Counted from the stretch's first letter, positions 7,498 to 16,509 are shown. The stretch: 47,738 bases of DNA from a bacterium (GCA_021777215.1 JAJYDS010000009.1:1-47738), one strand, 5' to 3'. Numbers and translations are program-made. Notes: generated by a model not told the origin, from the sequence alone.

Positions 7498-8855
7498 GCG
7501 TAAGACGCGTTCTTTCGCGCTACTATCAAGCGCAGGCGCAAAAGTTGCATCACTTTATAATTGCGCCAGGAAGTGCGGTGCTCCATGTGGGATGCCAAGA
7601 AGGGGATGTGCTTGCTGCATTAAAACCTTTTTTCGGAGTGGGTATAGATGCTAATGGTGAAGCTATTGCAATGGCTCAAAAAAATCATCCCGATTGTTTT
7701 TTCTATCACGGGGATGTGCGTTCGCTCACCAAGGCCTGTCAGTTTGATTATATACTTATATCGCTGCCAGCACTGCGTGACGCTGATATCCAGGAGCTGT
7801 TGCAGTACCTGCACCCCTATTGCCATGCTCGAACGCGTGTGCTTTTGGACTGTTATTCACATTTGTGGGAGCCGCTGCTTTGGTTGGGACAAAAGTTAGG
7901 GCTGCGTACAGCGACGGGATTTAAGCACTGGATATCGCGTGCTGATCTAGAGAATTTTTTATATCTGAGCGGATTTGAAGTGGTAACGCAGGGGCAAGCA
8001 GTGCTTATGCCGGTCTATATTCCCTTGGTTTCATGGATGTGTAATGCGGTGCTTGCGCAGCTGCCTCTACTCAGACGGTTGTGCTTACAGCAGTGGCTAG
8101 TGGCTCGGCCAATGCCGCGCTGTGTTGGGCGTGGACAGGCGACAGTGTCGGTGATTGTGCCTTGTAAAAATGAAAAAGGAAATATTCAAGCGATCGTTGA
8201 GCGCACTCCTGCCATGGGCTCTGGCACAGAGCTTATATTTGTCGAAGGAGGGTCATGCGATGGCACGCGTCAGGAGATTGAACGGGTAGTACAAGAATAT
8301 CCAGAGAAAAAGATACGGCTGCTTGTGCAGGATGGTAAGGGCAAGGGCGATGCGGTACGTAAAGGATTTGCGCAGGCGAGCGGGGCAGTGCTTATGATTC
8401 TCGATGCGGATATGACGGTCGCACCAGAAGAGTTGCCGCGTTTTTTTGATCTTTTGGTGAGTGGTAAGGCTGAGTTTGTTAATGGTTCTCGACTGGTCTA
8501 TGCCATGGAATCAGGTGCGATGCGCTTTTTGAATTTAACGGCCAATTTCTTTTTTAGTGTTCTTTTTTCGTGGTTGTTGGGCCAGCGGGTGAAAGACACG
8601 CTGTGTGGGACAAAAGTGCTGTGGGCAGAGGATTATAAAAAAATAGCGTCAAATCGAGTGTTTTTTGGCACCTTGGATCCTTTTGGTGATTTTGATCTTC
8701 TGTTTGGCGCGGCAAAATTACAACTTAAAATTGTTGATCTGCCGATTCATTATAAAAGTCGGGTGTATGGTCAAACGCAAATTAGACGATTTTATCATGG
8801 CCTTATTTTACTCAAGATGAGTATGCGGGGGGTCCGTAAGTTTAAAATGCGCTGA
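7494..8855 (+). CDS. Methyltransferase-GT2 fusion protein
   Basis: This 453-residue protein has two domains. Residues 1-200 form a class I SAM methyltransferase (VLHVGCQEGDVLAAL near 29-43, GIDANGEAI at 50-58). Residues 217-445 form a GT2 domain of the dolichyl-phosphate-mannose-synthase type (VSVIVPCKNEKGN, then ILDADMTV with D304-A-D306, and CGTKV). A hydrophobic stretch in the C-terminal half (NLTANFFFSVLFSWLLG) may bind membrane. The first codon overlaps the GT6 stop, so the genes are translationally coupled. A likely role is to make and methylate a lipid-linked sugar, but this is inferred from domains only. Confidence 0.8.
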   Translation: MSVRRVLSRYYQAQAQKLHHFIIAPGSAVLHVGCQEGDVLAALKPFFGVGIDANGEAIAMAQKNHPDCFFYHGDVRSLTKACQFDYILISLPALRDADIQELLQYLHPYCHARTRVLLDCYSHLWEPLLWLGQKLGLRTATGFKHWISRADLENFLYLSGFEVVTQGQAVLMPVYIPLVSWMCNAVLAQLPLLRRLCLQQWLVARPMPRCVGRGQATVSVIVPCKNEKGNIQAIVERTPAMGSGTELIFVEGGSCDGTRQEIERVVQEYPEKKIRLLVQDGKGKGDAVRKGFAQASGAVLMILDADMTVAPEELPRFFDLLVSGKAEFVNGSRLVYAMESGAMRFLNLTANFFFSVLFSWLLGQRVKDTLCGTKVLWAEDYKKIASNRVFFGTLDPFGDFDLLFGAAKLQLKIVDLPIHYKSRVYGQTQIRRFYHGLILLKMSMRGVRKFKMR

Positions 8856-8976
8856 ATGTATCGAGGGGGCGTTTAACAGAAGTGCCCAGCTGTGGTAGAG
8901 TTAAAAAAGAGCGCAGGCTAGCTTTTAAGAGGGTGCGCGTGCAGAGCATACAGATGTACCGTGGGAGTTTTGAGCA

Positions 8977-9720
8977 ATGAAAAAAATAAGTATTATTATT
9001 CCGGCACATAATGAAGAGCATCGTATTGGGCGCACGCTCAAAACGTATGGCGCCTTTTTCCATGATTTGCGCGAACGGCAGATTCTTGAGTATGAGCTCG
9101 TTGTTGTTCTGAATGGGTGTTCTGATAACACGCTCGCGGTAGCGCAGCAAGAAAAAGAGAGCGGAGCGAATGTGCATATGCTCAATTTAGCGCAGGCGGG
9201 TAAAGGTCTGGCTATAAAAGCGGGTTTTGCCCATGCGCTTGAGCGGGAGAATGATTTTATTAGTTTTGTTGATGCTGATATGGCGACAGCTCCGCAAGCC
9301 TTTTATGATCTGATACGCAATATGCAGGAATATGAATGTATTATTGCCAGTCGTTATATGCCGGGTGCACAAATATTTCCGCCGCGTCCTTTGATCAAAC
9401 GATGGGGAAGCAAGCTGGTCTATGAATCGCTCGTGCGTGCATTGCTCGGGCTGCGCTATGCCGATTTGCAGTGTGGTGCGAAGATTTTTTCACGACGCAG
9501 TGTTGAAACTTTTTTGCCATATCTGACTGTCGGACAGTGGGCTTTTGATATTGAGTTGCTCTATTTGTGCAAAAAATTTGGTCTTCCTGTTCGCGAATTT
9601 CCAACGGTGTGGCATGATCAGGCAGGGAGTAAACTTCGTTTGAGTGCTGGCCTTGCTATGTTGCAATCAATTATTAGGGTGCGCCGAGCACACGCACGGC
9701 TCCATGAAACATCGCGATGA
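8977..9720 (+). CDS. GT2, dolichyl-phosphate glucose/mannose synthase-like
   Basis: The 247-residue cytoplasmic GT2 shows SIIIPAHNEEHRI (5-17), LNGCSDNTL, GKGLAIKAGF (75-84) and FVDADMATAP with the D99-A-D101 metal site. QCGAKIFSR and WAFDIELLYLCKK match ALG5/DPM-like enzymes that load a sugar onto a polyprenyl phosphate. The start follows GGGAG by nine bases. Its stop overlaps the next start (ATGA). It probably supplies a lipid-linked sugar for the surface glycan made by this operon. Confidence 0.85.
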   Translation: MKKISIIIPAHNEEHRIGRTLKTYGAFFHDLRERQILEYELVVVLNGCSDNTLAVAQQEKESGANVHMLNLAQAGKGLAIKAGFAHALERENDFISFVDADMATAPQAFYDLIRNMQEYECIIASRYMPGAQIFPPRPLIKRWGSKLVYESLVRALLGLRYADLQCGAKIFSRRSVETFLPYLTVGQWAFDIELLYLCKKFGLPVREFPTVWHDQAGSKLRLSAGLAMLQSIIRVRRAHARLHETSR

Positions 9721-10832
9721 CACCGTTTTCTGGTGTGGTCGGGCCGCATAGTTATTCCGATGCTATCTCCGGTAAAAAAATAGTTATTTTGGGTATAAAT
9801 CCGCCACCCTTGGGGGGTATTTCAATTCACGTGCAGCGTGTTGCGTATAAATTGAGGCAACAGGGTAATGAGGTTGTTCTTTTTGATACTGAAAAGCGCA
9901 CGCGCGGTTTTTGGGGCTTTATTGTCCATGACTTGCGTCTGCTCGCCTTTTTGGTTAAGCACAGGCCAGACTTAGTGTACCATCATACGCTGACCTGCTT
10001 TTTTCGTGGACGGCTCCTGGAACTTGCGGGTGTGATTGTACTCAAATGGCTGTTGGGCTATCAGTTGGTAATGGTTGATCATGTAAGTCGTTTTTTTCCC
10101 CAGCAATCATGGCTGTATAAAAAAATAGCGAATCTGCTTTTTCATGCGCTCGATCAGCAGGTGCTTATTGGAAGTTCTACCTATGCGAGTTATCGTGAGC
10201 ATACTATTTTTTTAGGTCCTAGGTATTCTGTTGAGGCAGCATTTTTACCCCCCGATAGCTCCACAGAAGCTGCTATTACTGCGCTTTATCCTCCCGCATT
10301 GTCTGCCTTTTTAAAAACGCATACGCCGGTGCTTCTTGCCAATGCCTCGAAGATAGTTCTTTTTTGTCCCGCTGGTGTGCAGCATCAGTATGCAGGAAAA
10401 GAGCTGTATGGGTTTGATCTTTGTCTGAGTGCGCTTGATATGCTTTTGGTCACTTATCCCCAAATGGGGCTGGTGCTTGCGCTTTCGGGTGCCGGTGATG
10501 ACGCGCGCTTTAAAAAGTTATTAAAAACTATCGAAAAAAACGAGAGAGTGTATCTTATGTATCAGTGCCCGGGTGAGCTCTGGCCATTATTAAAGCGTGT
10601 GGATTTGTTTGTGCGTCCAACGTTGAGTGATGGGGCGAGTATCAGTGTCCAGGAGGCGTTATATTATGGCACTCCGGTAGTTGCCAGTGATGCGTGTGAG
10701 CGGCCAACGGGTACAGTACTTTTTAAAACTGGTGATGAAAGTGATTTTGTAAAAAAAGTAACCAAGGTATTGGCCCCGAATGAAGCGATTAACCGCCGGC
10801 GTGATTATCCCCACGCGCAACAGACTTTCTGA
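9717..10832 (+). CDS. Family 4 (GT-B) glycosyltransferase
   Basis: The 371-residue GT4-type enzyme has the N-terminal GGISIHVQRVAYKL loop (about 33-46) and a C-terminal RVDLFVRPTLSDGASISVQEALYYGTPVVAS. In that block the E-x7-E-like region binds the nucleotide sugar. No signal peptide is present, so it should work on the cytoplasmic face, extending a lipid-linked glycan. It overlaps the preceding gene by four bases and the following one by 53, indicating tight coupling in the operon. The sugar specificity is unknown. Confidence 0.82.
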   Translation: MTPFSGVVGPHSYSDAISGKKIVILGINPPPLGGISIHVQRVAYKLRQQGNEVVLFDTEKRTRGFWGFIVHDLRLLAFLVKHRPDLVYHHTLTCFFRGRLLELAGVIVLKWLLGYQLVMVDHVSRFFPQQSWLYKKIANLLFHALDQQVLIGSSTYASYREHTIFLGPRYSVEAAFLPPDSSTEAAITALYPPALSAFLKTHTPVLLANASKIVLFCPAGVQHQYAGKELYGFDLCLSALDMLLVTYPQMGLVLALSGAGDDARFKKLLKTIEKNERVYLMYQCPGELWPLLKRVDLFVRPTLSDGASISVQEALYYGTPVVASDACERPTGTVLFKTGDESDFVKKVTKVLAPNEAINRRRDYPHAQQTF

Positions 10833-11697
10833 TCTTTTAGTCTGCCTGGATTCTATTCGGCAGCAGACAGTGTTACCTGAAGAACTTATTATTGTTGATG
10901 CAAGTGATGATCCCATTTGTCAGCAGGGTGCCTATCAAAAGTTTTTAGGTGCGTTTGAAGCTCAGAAAAAAGGGTCATCATGTGTGCGGTATGTGCATGT
11001 GGATGTTCCCGGTTTGCCGTTACAGAGAAATAAAGCCATAGGAATGGCGACGACGGACGTTCTCTATTTTTTTGATGACGATGTTATTTTAGAACCGGTT
11101 TATTTAGAACAGATGCAAAAAATTTTTGCTATTAAGCCTTCGTATGGCGGTGGTATGGGGGCGGTCACGAATATTACTCCAAAACAAAAGAATTTGTTTT
11201 GGGGGGTTAAAAGGATGTTTGGATTGCAACAGATCTATCAATCTGGTGGCTTTACCTGGTCTGGCATGCCGCTGCACGCGTATGGTACTCAAAAGTTTCA
11301 AGAGGTGCAGGTGCTGGGCGGTTGTTGTATGGCTTTTCGTGCAGAGGTGTGCAAAAGGCAGCTGTTTGATGAAAAGCTTGGTCGCTATGCGTATATGGAG
11401 GATGCTGATTTTTCGTGGCGCGTGTCACGGGAGAGAAAATTATTTTATAATCCTCGTGCGAAGCTTGCGCATATGGTGAGTCCCCAAGCGCGAGATAAGA
11501 TAGTTGATACACGTGCGCTTTATATCAAGAATTATTCGTATCTTTTTTTCAAGAATGTCTATAAAACGCGACGTATCAAAGTTTTAGCGTATTATTGGAC
11601 GGTGCTTGGTTTATTTGTGGAAGCATGCTTGTTGCGCAATGGTGCATATCTTAAAGGATACAGCAAGGGGTTGGTGCAGTACGTGCGCGGGACATAG
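10780..11697 (+). CDS. Family 2 glycosyltransferase
   Basis: The 305-residue GT2 has VIIPTRNRLSDL (8-19), IIVDASDD, FFDDDVIL (D99-D101) and the acceptor-side YMEDADFSWRV, an ED-W block typical of rhamnosyl- and similar transferases. A hydrophobic C-terminal helix (VLAYYWTVLGLFVEACLL) suggests membrane association. The start codon lies within the end of the GT4 gene, and AAGG precedes it by ten bases. It is the last gene of the operon; the flippase gene converges on it from the other strand. Confidence 0.85.
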   Translation: MKRLTAGVIIPTRNRLSDLLVCLDSIRQQTVLPEELIIVDASDDPICQQGAYQKFLGAFEAQKKGSSCVRYVHVDVPGLPLQRNKAIGMATTDVLYFFDDDVILEPVYLEQMQKIFAIKPSYGGGMGAVTNITPKQKNLFWGVKRMFGLQQIYQSGGFTWSGMPLHAYGTQKFQEVQVLGGCCMAFRAEVCKRQLFDEKLGRYAYMEDADFSWRVSRERKLFYNPRAKLAHMVSPQARDKIVDTRALYIKNYSYLFFKNVYKTRRIKVLAYYWTVLGLFVEACLLRNGAYLKGYSKGLVQYVRGT

Positions 11698-11706
11698 CGT
11701 TTTAAG

Positions 11707-11875
11707 AATGAGTTGATAGCAGTTTCTGGTTATACCATAACATACTCTTCTCGCCGTCGCCTTATGGTAATACTCTGAAGTTAGGTGAGGCTATGGCGCG
11801 CGCTCGTGACTATCTGCTGAGAGTGTTTCGTAGAAATGAGCTGATAACAGTTTCTGATTATACCATAACATACTC
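11707..11875. repeat. 41-bp direct repeat at the 3' end of the flippase gene
   Basis: The copies at 11707-11747 and 11835-11875 match at 38 of 41 positions. The right copy encodes SMLWYNQKLLSAH at the end of the flippase. The left copy, 88 bp beyond and outside the present reading frame, would encode SMLWYNQKLLSTHS and a stop. It looks like the former end of the gene or a partial duplication that gave the flippase a new C-terminal tail. Confidence 0.75.
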
Positions 11876-13182
11876 GCGAAGTAGACTATATATGCAACGA
11901 GGGTTGCCAGCACACAGCCATAAATACCCAGTGGGTCAATAAGAAGCATACTCAGACTGAGATTAATCAATGCGGGCAGAAGCAATGAGGCAGCCAAGAA
12001 GGTCGTTTTTTTCTGAAATTGCACGAGCGCAGAGGTAAAATAGGTGCCCATCAAAAAAATTTGTCCCATCAAAATAAGCCAGATATAGCCGATTGCTTCT
12101 TGGTACTTTGCCGGAAGAAACCAATAAAGAATTGGTTTGCCAACGAGATAGCCCGCGGTGATAAGTATGGCCAGGCCAAGCATGCTTACATACATGGTTT
12201 TTTTATTGGTGCGTTCAATTGCAGCTATATTGTTTTTATTTTGTGCGAATTGGTGCATGAGGTAGGGGAGGTATGATCCAGCCATAGGATACAAAATAAG
12301 TGTGTAATAGAGCTGAGAAAAGGTATCTGCCAGTGAATAAATGCCCACATCATGTAATGAGCCATAGCGTGCAAGGAGCCAGCGGTTACCTGCTACCAAA
12401 ACCCAGTTAAAGAGCATGCCGGGAATAAAAGGGAGGCTTAGGTGCAGATAATAGAAGCCTCGTTGTGCCCTTTGATTGGTGCCTAGCAGACTCATCTGGT
12501 GGGCAATGCGAGAAAGAGAGATGTTTTTTATTTTCGTAGCCCAGGTTTTTATAGGGAGGCAGCCAGATTTGAGATAGGCGCGAAGTGCAATAAAAAACGT
12601 GATGAGCAAGCCGAGGGTGTAGCCAAAGAGCATGCCACTGGTGCCCCAAGGGAAGTTATAAAGCAGAAAAAGGTTTATGCCGATTGTGCTCAGTGCTGTG
12701 CCAATTTGCAAAAGAGTAAGTTGGAGCGCCTTGCATTGATAACGAAGGAGCTGGTAAAACAGTTCGGTGAAAAATTGTAAAAAACAGTTGAGGAGGCAAA
12801 GAAGCATGAGGGTGCTGCTTGCGGTGCCTAAAAATAAAAAGTGGTTAAGCAGGGGGAGGTTAAAAAGCATGAGCAAAAAAAGGGGGATGTTAATACAGAG
12901 GTAAAGGGCGATAATTTCATTTGCCATGCGCCGACGGCTGGCGCTGTCACCATGAAAAAATTCGATCCCAAAGGTTTGCCGAAGCCCGAGTCCGGAGATG
13001 ATGACTAAAATATTGGTAAAGCTCAGGGCAAGTGAAAGAAGGCCGTATTGGGCAGGGGGTAATACCTGCAGTACAAAAGGCATCAAAATAAGAGTGATGC
13101 TTTTAAGAATAACAGTGCCGCCTGAATAAATAAGAAAGTTTTTGATAACCGGACCCAAAGCTAAGCTCTTTAGGACGCGCAT
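11791..13182 (-). CDS. Wzx-like polysaccharide flippase (MOP superfamily)
   Basis: The 463-residue protein is very hydrophobic with about 12-14 predicted membrane segments. It begins FLIYSGGTVILKSITLILMPF, the usual start of polysaccharide flippases, with conserved PAQYGLLSLA and LRQTFGIEFF. It would move lipid-linked glycan units from the cytoplasmic to the outer face of the inner membrane, completing the pathway begun by the facing GT operon. The gene overlaps the upstream gene by 13 bp and belongs to the rnhB transcription unit. Its last 25 or so residues differ from the tail implied by the repeat at 11707. Confidence 0.85.
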   Translation of the reverse strand: MRVLKSLALGPVIKNFLIYSGGTVILKSITLILMPFVLQVLPPAQYGLLSLALSFTNILVIISGLGLRQTFGIEFFHGDSASRRRMANEIIALYLCINIPLFLLMLFNLPLLNHFLFLGTASSTLMLLCLLNCFLQFFTELFYQLLRYQCKALQLTLLQIGTALSTIGINLFLLYNFPWGTSGMLFGYTLGLLITFFIALRAYLKSGCLPIKTWATKIKNISLSRIAHQMSLLGTNQRAQRGFYYLHLSLPFIPGMLFNWVLVAGNRWLLARYGSLHDVGIYSLADTFSQLYYTLILYPMAGSYLPYLMHQFAQNKNNIAAIERTNKKTMYVSMLGLAILITAGYLVGKPILYWFLPAKYQEAIGYIWLILMGQIFLMGTYFTSALVQFQKKTTFLAASLLLPALINLSLSMLLIDPLGIYGCVLATLVAYIVYFASMLWYNQKLLSAHFYETLSADSHERAP

Positions 13183-13775
13183 AGCGGCTCGACGCGCTGT
13201 AAAAAGAGTTTTAAACGCCGATAATCATTGGCTGTTAATACAGAAAAAATCTGCATAAGTTTGTTTACGCGTTCGGGAGTAAGAATGCCCAATTGTTTGT
13301 ATTGAACCAAGATGGCCAGAAGTAGTTCGTCAGGGCTGCCTATCTGTCCAGCGGCTCCAAAGAGCAAATGTAAATAACCTTCATGAGCAAAAAACTGACG
13401 GGCATGTTCGGGCGAGGCCGGGCTGACAAATGAGTGAATTAAAGGAGGTTCGGGAGCCAATTGGTAAGTTAGACGCCCTTTTTCCTGGTATCCCAAGGTA
13501 AGACAATAAAAGGATGTTTTAAGAAGTTCAAATATTTGTGGCTGTTCTGCCAGAAGTTCTTCATGGGTTTTTTGGTAGGCAAATGCTTGTCGTTGTGGGT
13601 CGCTTGATCCAGTTTGGATCTGCTGGACGATGCCAAAAATGGTTCTTTTTTTACCTTCTACCACTACCAATGAGCCAAAAGAGGGTGGACAATCCCAGTG
13701 CCAACTTTGTGCAAAAAAGCCATTGAGGGAACTTTCGATGACCTCTGCATAGGGTTTTTTGTCGAGGGTACTCAT
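13170..13775 (-). CDS. Conserved hypothetical protein, possible HAS-barrel-like domain
   Basis: The 201-residue soluble protein has no signal peptide. Its N-terminal half (GSLVVVEGKKRTIFGIVQQI, TGSSDPQRQAF, then PPLIHSFVSPASPE) resembles the small beta-barrel seen in HerA-related ATPases and cyanobacterial stand-alone homologues. This is from memory of the pattern and is not certain. The C-terminal part is helical. It lies between rnhB (four-base overlap) and the flippase gene (13-base overlap), so the three are cotranscribed. Its function is unknown. Confidence 0.5.
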   Translation of the reverse strand: MSTLDKKPYAEVIESSLNGFFAQSWHWDCPPSFGSLVVVEGKKRTIFGIVQQIQTGSSDPQRQAFAYQKTHEELLAEQPQIFELLKTSFYCLTLGYQEKGRLTYQLAPEPPLIHSFVSPASPEHARQFFAHEGYLHLLFGAAGQIGSPDELLLAILVQYKQLGILTPERVNKLMQIFSVLTANDYRRLKLFLQRVEPLCAS

Positions 13776-14494
13776 AGGTTCTTTTCTTGATTATGGCACG
13801 TAAAAATTGTCTGTTGCTCAGTCTCTTCAAATGGTTCTTGTGTGGGAGCAGAGAGAACATGAGTCAGAAAGCTGAGCCTATGGATAATGCTATACCTTTG
13901 TGCTTTGACTGCCAAGCGGTGTTTTGCGGTGGCATACCCTTTATGTTCTTCTAAGTGATAACCGGGTAATAGGGGTGCAAATTTTTCCATAAGGGCATCT
14001 CTTTTTACTTTTGCTATGATCGATGCGGCAGCGATGGAACTAGATTTGCTTTCTCCTTTGGTGAAAAAATAGACGGGAATTTGGTGATAGCTTGTATCGA
14101 ATAACTTGAGTGGCATAGCATCAGTCAGTATTGCACTGGGAGTGTGGGGACACTGAGCGCATGCATGAAGCAAAGCTTTTTTCATTGCTATTAGTGTGGC
14201 TTGCCAAATATTGTGCTTATCAATAATGCGATGGTGAGCACAACCAAAGCCGTACCAGCAGTGTTTGGTTATCCATCGATAGGCTTTTAGGCGCTCGGCC
14301 TCAGTCATTATTTTAGAATCTTTGAGCAGCGGATGAAGTTTGCCAAGTGGTAAAATTACCGCTGCGGTGACTACGGGGCCACACAGGCAGCCGCGACCAA
14401 CTTCATCAATGCCGCAGACTAAGGTTTGTTCATTCCAGGCAGCTTTTTCATATTGATTTTTGGCGATTTTTATACGTGGCTTTAAGAGGACCAT
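13772..14494 (-). CDS. rnhB: Ribonuclease HII
   Basis: The 240-residue protein carries the RNase HII signature CGIDEVGRGCLCGPV, with catalytic D30 and E31. DSKIMTEAERL follows, then a later acidic residue in ILTDAMPL and the SSSIAAASIIAKVKRD block. The enzyme removes ribonucleotides from DNA and RNA-DNA hybrids. Slightly longer than usual, with a 20-residue N-terminal basic extension and a C-terminal tail. AGGA precedes the ATG. It heads the operon with the HAS-like gene and the flippase. Confidence 0.95.
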   Translation of the reverse strand: MVLLKPRIKIAKNQYEKAAWNEQTLVCGIDEVGRGCLCGPVVTAAVILPLGKLHPLLKDSKIMTEAERLKAYRWITKHCWYGFGCAHHRIIDKHNIWQATLIAMKKALLHACAQCPHTPSAILTDAMPLKLFDTSYHQIPVYFFTKGESKSSSIAAASIIAKVKRDALMEKFAPLLPGYHLEEHKGYATAKHRLAVKAQRYSIIHRLSFLTHVLSAPTQEPFEETEQQTIFTCHNQEKNL

Positions 14495-14640
14495 GGAGCA
14501 ATTCCTGGTTGATAAATCGGTAAAAATTATACTCAGCGATATAACAATAGTATAGGGTTAACTTTTTAAGTAGTCTTTAGCATACTATACGTTTGATTTT
14601 TATGAAATTGTAGGCAAAAAAACTTAATGGAAGGTATTGT

Positions 14641-15600
14641 ATGAATAGTATTATACCATGTTTTTCACTCGCGCTGATTTTTTCGTGCCAATCTTTATTT
14701 TCTATGGAACAGCTGACAGCGGGCACCTCGCATCAGTCCTGTGTAGAAGGTAGACCGGATGCCGCTTGTCCCTGTTGGGAAGGTTTTATAGAAAAAAAAG
14801 AGAAGGAGGGGAAAGACTATACCGTTTTTGATTCTTCTTGTCGCAGTAAACGTGAGGATGCTGGAATTTCCCTGAGTGTAGTGCAGTGTGCCGTTATTAC
14901 GGCAATAGCTCGAACTGGTGATTTTACTCAGTTGAATGGCTTGTCTAAGGGAAGTGCTGGTCAGCTCTCATCATCCTCTGATTCAGGCAAGTGGGTTATC
15001 AACCAATTACGTTCAAAGCCTTTTCTTGATGTGGTACTGGCCTGTTTGTGGGATGCTAACTTTAAAGTGAAGGCGGGGGCGGTATACTTGTTATCGCAGC
15101 TCACCAAAGAAAAACCTTTACCTGAGTACGTATATCGAGTATGGGGCAGCGCCGCAACGGAGGGAAATTATACCTATAATGTGGAGCAAAATTTTAACCC
15201 TGTGTGCCAGGTTACCATTCGTCAGCTTGGGATAAACGCTATTGATGCTACGGGCACTCGTATGGGGATGGCGCATGCGACCATGGAGCCAAAAAAGGTG
15301 GCTCATGCGGTATGTCGCCCAACCATGGACGAAGAGTGGTTTGTGGTGGGTGGCCAGGGAGAGTTTTGGACAGAAACGGAGGGGTTTGAGGATTGTTTTG
15401 AAGGTAAGCCAGGGACCTATTTCTCTAATCCTCATGGCATGGCCGTCCAATTTCGTAATACAGGGCAAGTTCCCCTGACTTTATTGATACAGACTACCCC
15501 TCCCTTTGACGATGTTATAAAGGATGTAAAAGACCTAAAAAGGGAGTTTCAGGTAGTCCCGGGCCATTGGGGGGGGAATAGGGGAAAGGCAGGGTGTTGA
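14641..15600 (+). CDS. Exported cupin-fold protein of unknown function
   Basis: The 319-residue protein has a signal peptide ending LFSM-EQ near residue 22, a cysteine-containing N-terminal region (CPCWEGF) and a C-terminal cupin-like domain. The cupin part runs from about residue 200 to 290 (MDEEWFVVGGQGEFW, GTYFSNPHGMAVQFRNTG, LLIQTTPPF) and resembles single-domain cupins. Histidines and acids that could bind a metal are present, but no enzyme family can be named. It is divergent from rnhB, with about 150 bp of AT-rich intergenic DNA that must hold both promoters. Confidence 0.6.
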   Translation: MNSIIPCFSLALIFSCQSLFSMEQLTAGTSHQSCVEGRPDAACPCWEGFIEKKEKEGKDYTVFDSSCRSKREDAGISLSVVQCAVITAIARTGDFTQLNGLSKGSAGQLSSSSDSGKWVINQLRSKPFLDVVLACLWDANFKVKAGAVYLLSQLTKEKPLPEYVYRVWGSAATEGNYTYNVEQNFNPVCQVTIRQLGINAIDATGTRMGMAHATMEPKKVAHAVCRPTMDEEWFVVGGQGEFWTETEGFEDCFEGKPGTYFSNPHGMAVQFRNTGQVPLTLLIQTTPPFDDVIKDVKDLKREFQVVPGHWGGNRGKAGC

Positions 15601-15681
15601 GGGGTAAAGTGTCCTCGGTAAGAGCCATTTTTATGGCCTTTCAGGAGCGCCCTTTGGTTTGTAATCCTGGACCTTTTCCAT

Positions 15682-15709
15682 TTGACAACTCTTTATTTCT
15701 GTGTACTAT
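15682..15709 (+). promoter_or_regulatory. Sigma-70-type promoter of the XRE/S24 gene
   Basis: A perfect -35 TTGACA (15682-15687) and a -10-like TACTAT (15704-15709) are spaced by 16 bp, about 65 bp before the start codon. Similar TACTAT or TATACT boxes occur before other genes in the window. Confidence 0.65.
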
Positions 15710-15775
15710 TAGAAATAAGGCAGTGTATTTACCATAGAATAATGGATAAAAGAGTTTATCAAGAGGAGTTTTCTA

Positions 15776-16450
15776 ATGCCAACTTCAACGCAGTTGCGAG
15801 TTAAAGAGTTACTCAGAGAAAAAGGTTGGACGACCAAGATATTGGCCGAAAAAACCGGCATGTCTGAGAGTTATTTGACCCATATAAAAAACGGAACCAG
15901 ACGCTGGAATGAAGATTCCCTGCGTAAGCTTGCCAATGCCTTTGAAATAAGTCCTATTGACTTGTTTGCCCAACGCCGTCAAAGAACCGATAATATTGAC
16001 AATAATGTCAGTCTGCCAGAAAAATCAGATGTTGAATTGAAGGTACAAATTGTACCTGTCGTGGGAGAAATTCCTTCTAACCCATCTCCATACAATAATC
16101 AACTCATGCAAATTACGACCGGTTTTAAAGATGTATTCTTGCCGGTGCTCAATTCAAGCGACAATGCCATGTTCGCGCTTTGTGTAGAAAATAACTTGTT
16201 GGCCCCTGTCTTTGTTAAAGGTGACTACTTGATCGTATCACCAGAAGTATGGACACGTTCAGGTGATATCGCTGCTGTTGAATATGGTAACGATACCGCG
16301 GTTAAGGGCATTATGCAGGTAACCTACACGGAAGACTTTGTTGTCCTTGAATCAGTAAATCATAAGCAAGCGCCTATTGCCTTGGTGCGTGGTAAAGATC
16401 ACTTTAGAGTGATTGGCCGCGTAATTCAACGTAATCAAAAGTTTGCATAA
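15776..16450 (+). CDS. XRE-family regulator with degenerate LexA/S24-like domain
   Basis: The 224-residue protein has an N-terminal helix-turn-helix (about residues 6-62: TTKILAEKTGMSESYLTHIKNGTR). A C-terminal LexA/CI-like domain follows (about 95-220). The lysine region is present (NDTAVKGIM). At the place of the catalytic serine in the usual GDSM motif the sequence reads DNAM, so self-cleavage is probably lost. The fold may serve for dimerisation or ligand sensing. It stands alone, with its own promoter and a strong terminator, and no phage genes are adjacent. It may be a housekeeping or stress regulator rather than a phage repressor. Confidence 0.8.
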   Translation: MPTSTQLRVKELLREKGWTTKILAEKTGMSESYLTHIKNGTRRWNEDSLRKLANAFEISPIDLFAQRRQRTDNIDNNVSLPEKSDVELKVQIVPVVGEIPSNPSPYNNQLMQITTGFKDVFLPVLNSSDNAMFALCVENNLLAPVFVKGDYLIVSPEVWTRSGDIAAVEYGNDTAVKGIMQVTYTEDFVVLESVNHKQAPIALVRGKDHFRVIGRVIQRNQKFA

Positions 16451-16477
16451 ACTAGCGCAAATTCTTGCATTATGTGC

Positions 16478-16509
16478 ATATAAGCCCCAGATAACTCTGG
16501 GGCTTATAT
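16478..16509 (+). terminator. Intrinsic terminator after the XRE/S24 gene
   Basis: The 13-bp perfect stem ATATAAGCCCCAG / CTGGGGCTTATAT (16478-16490 and 16497-16509) has a 6-base loop and is followed by TTTTTAT. Confidence 0.9.
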
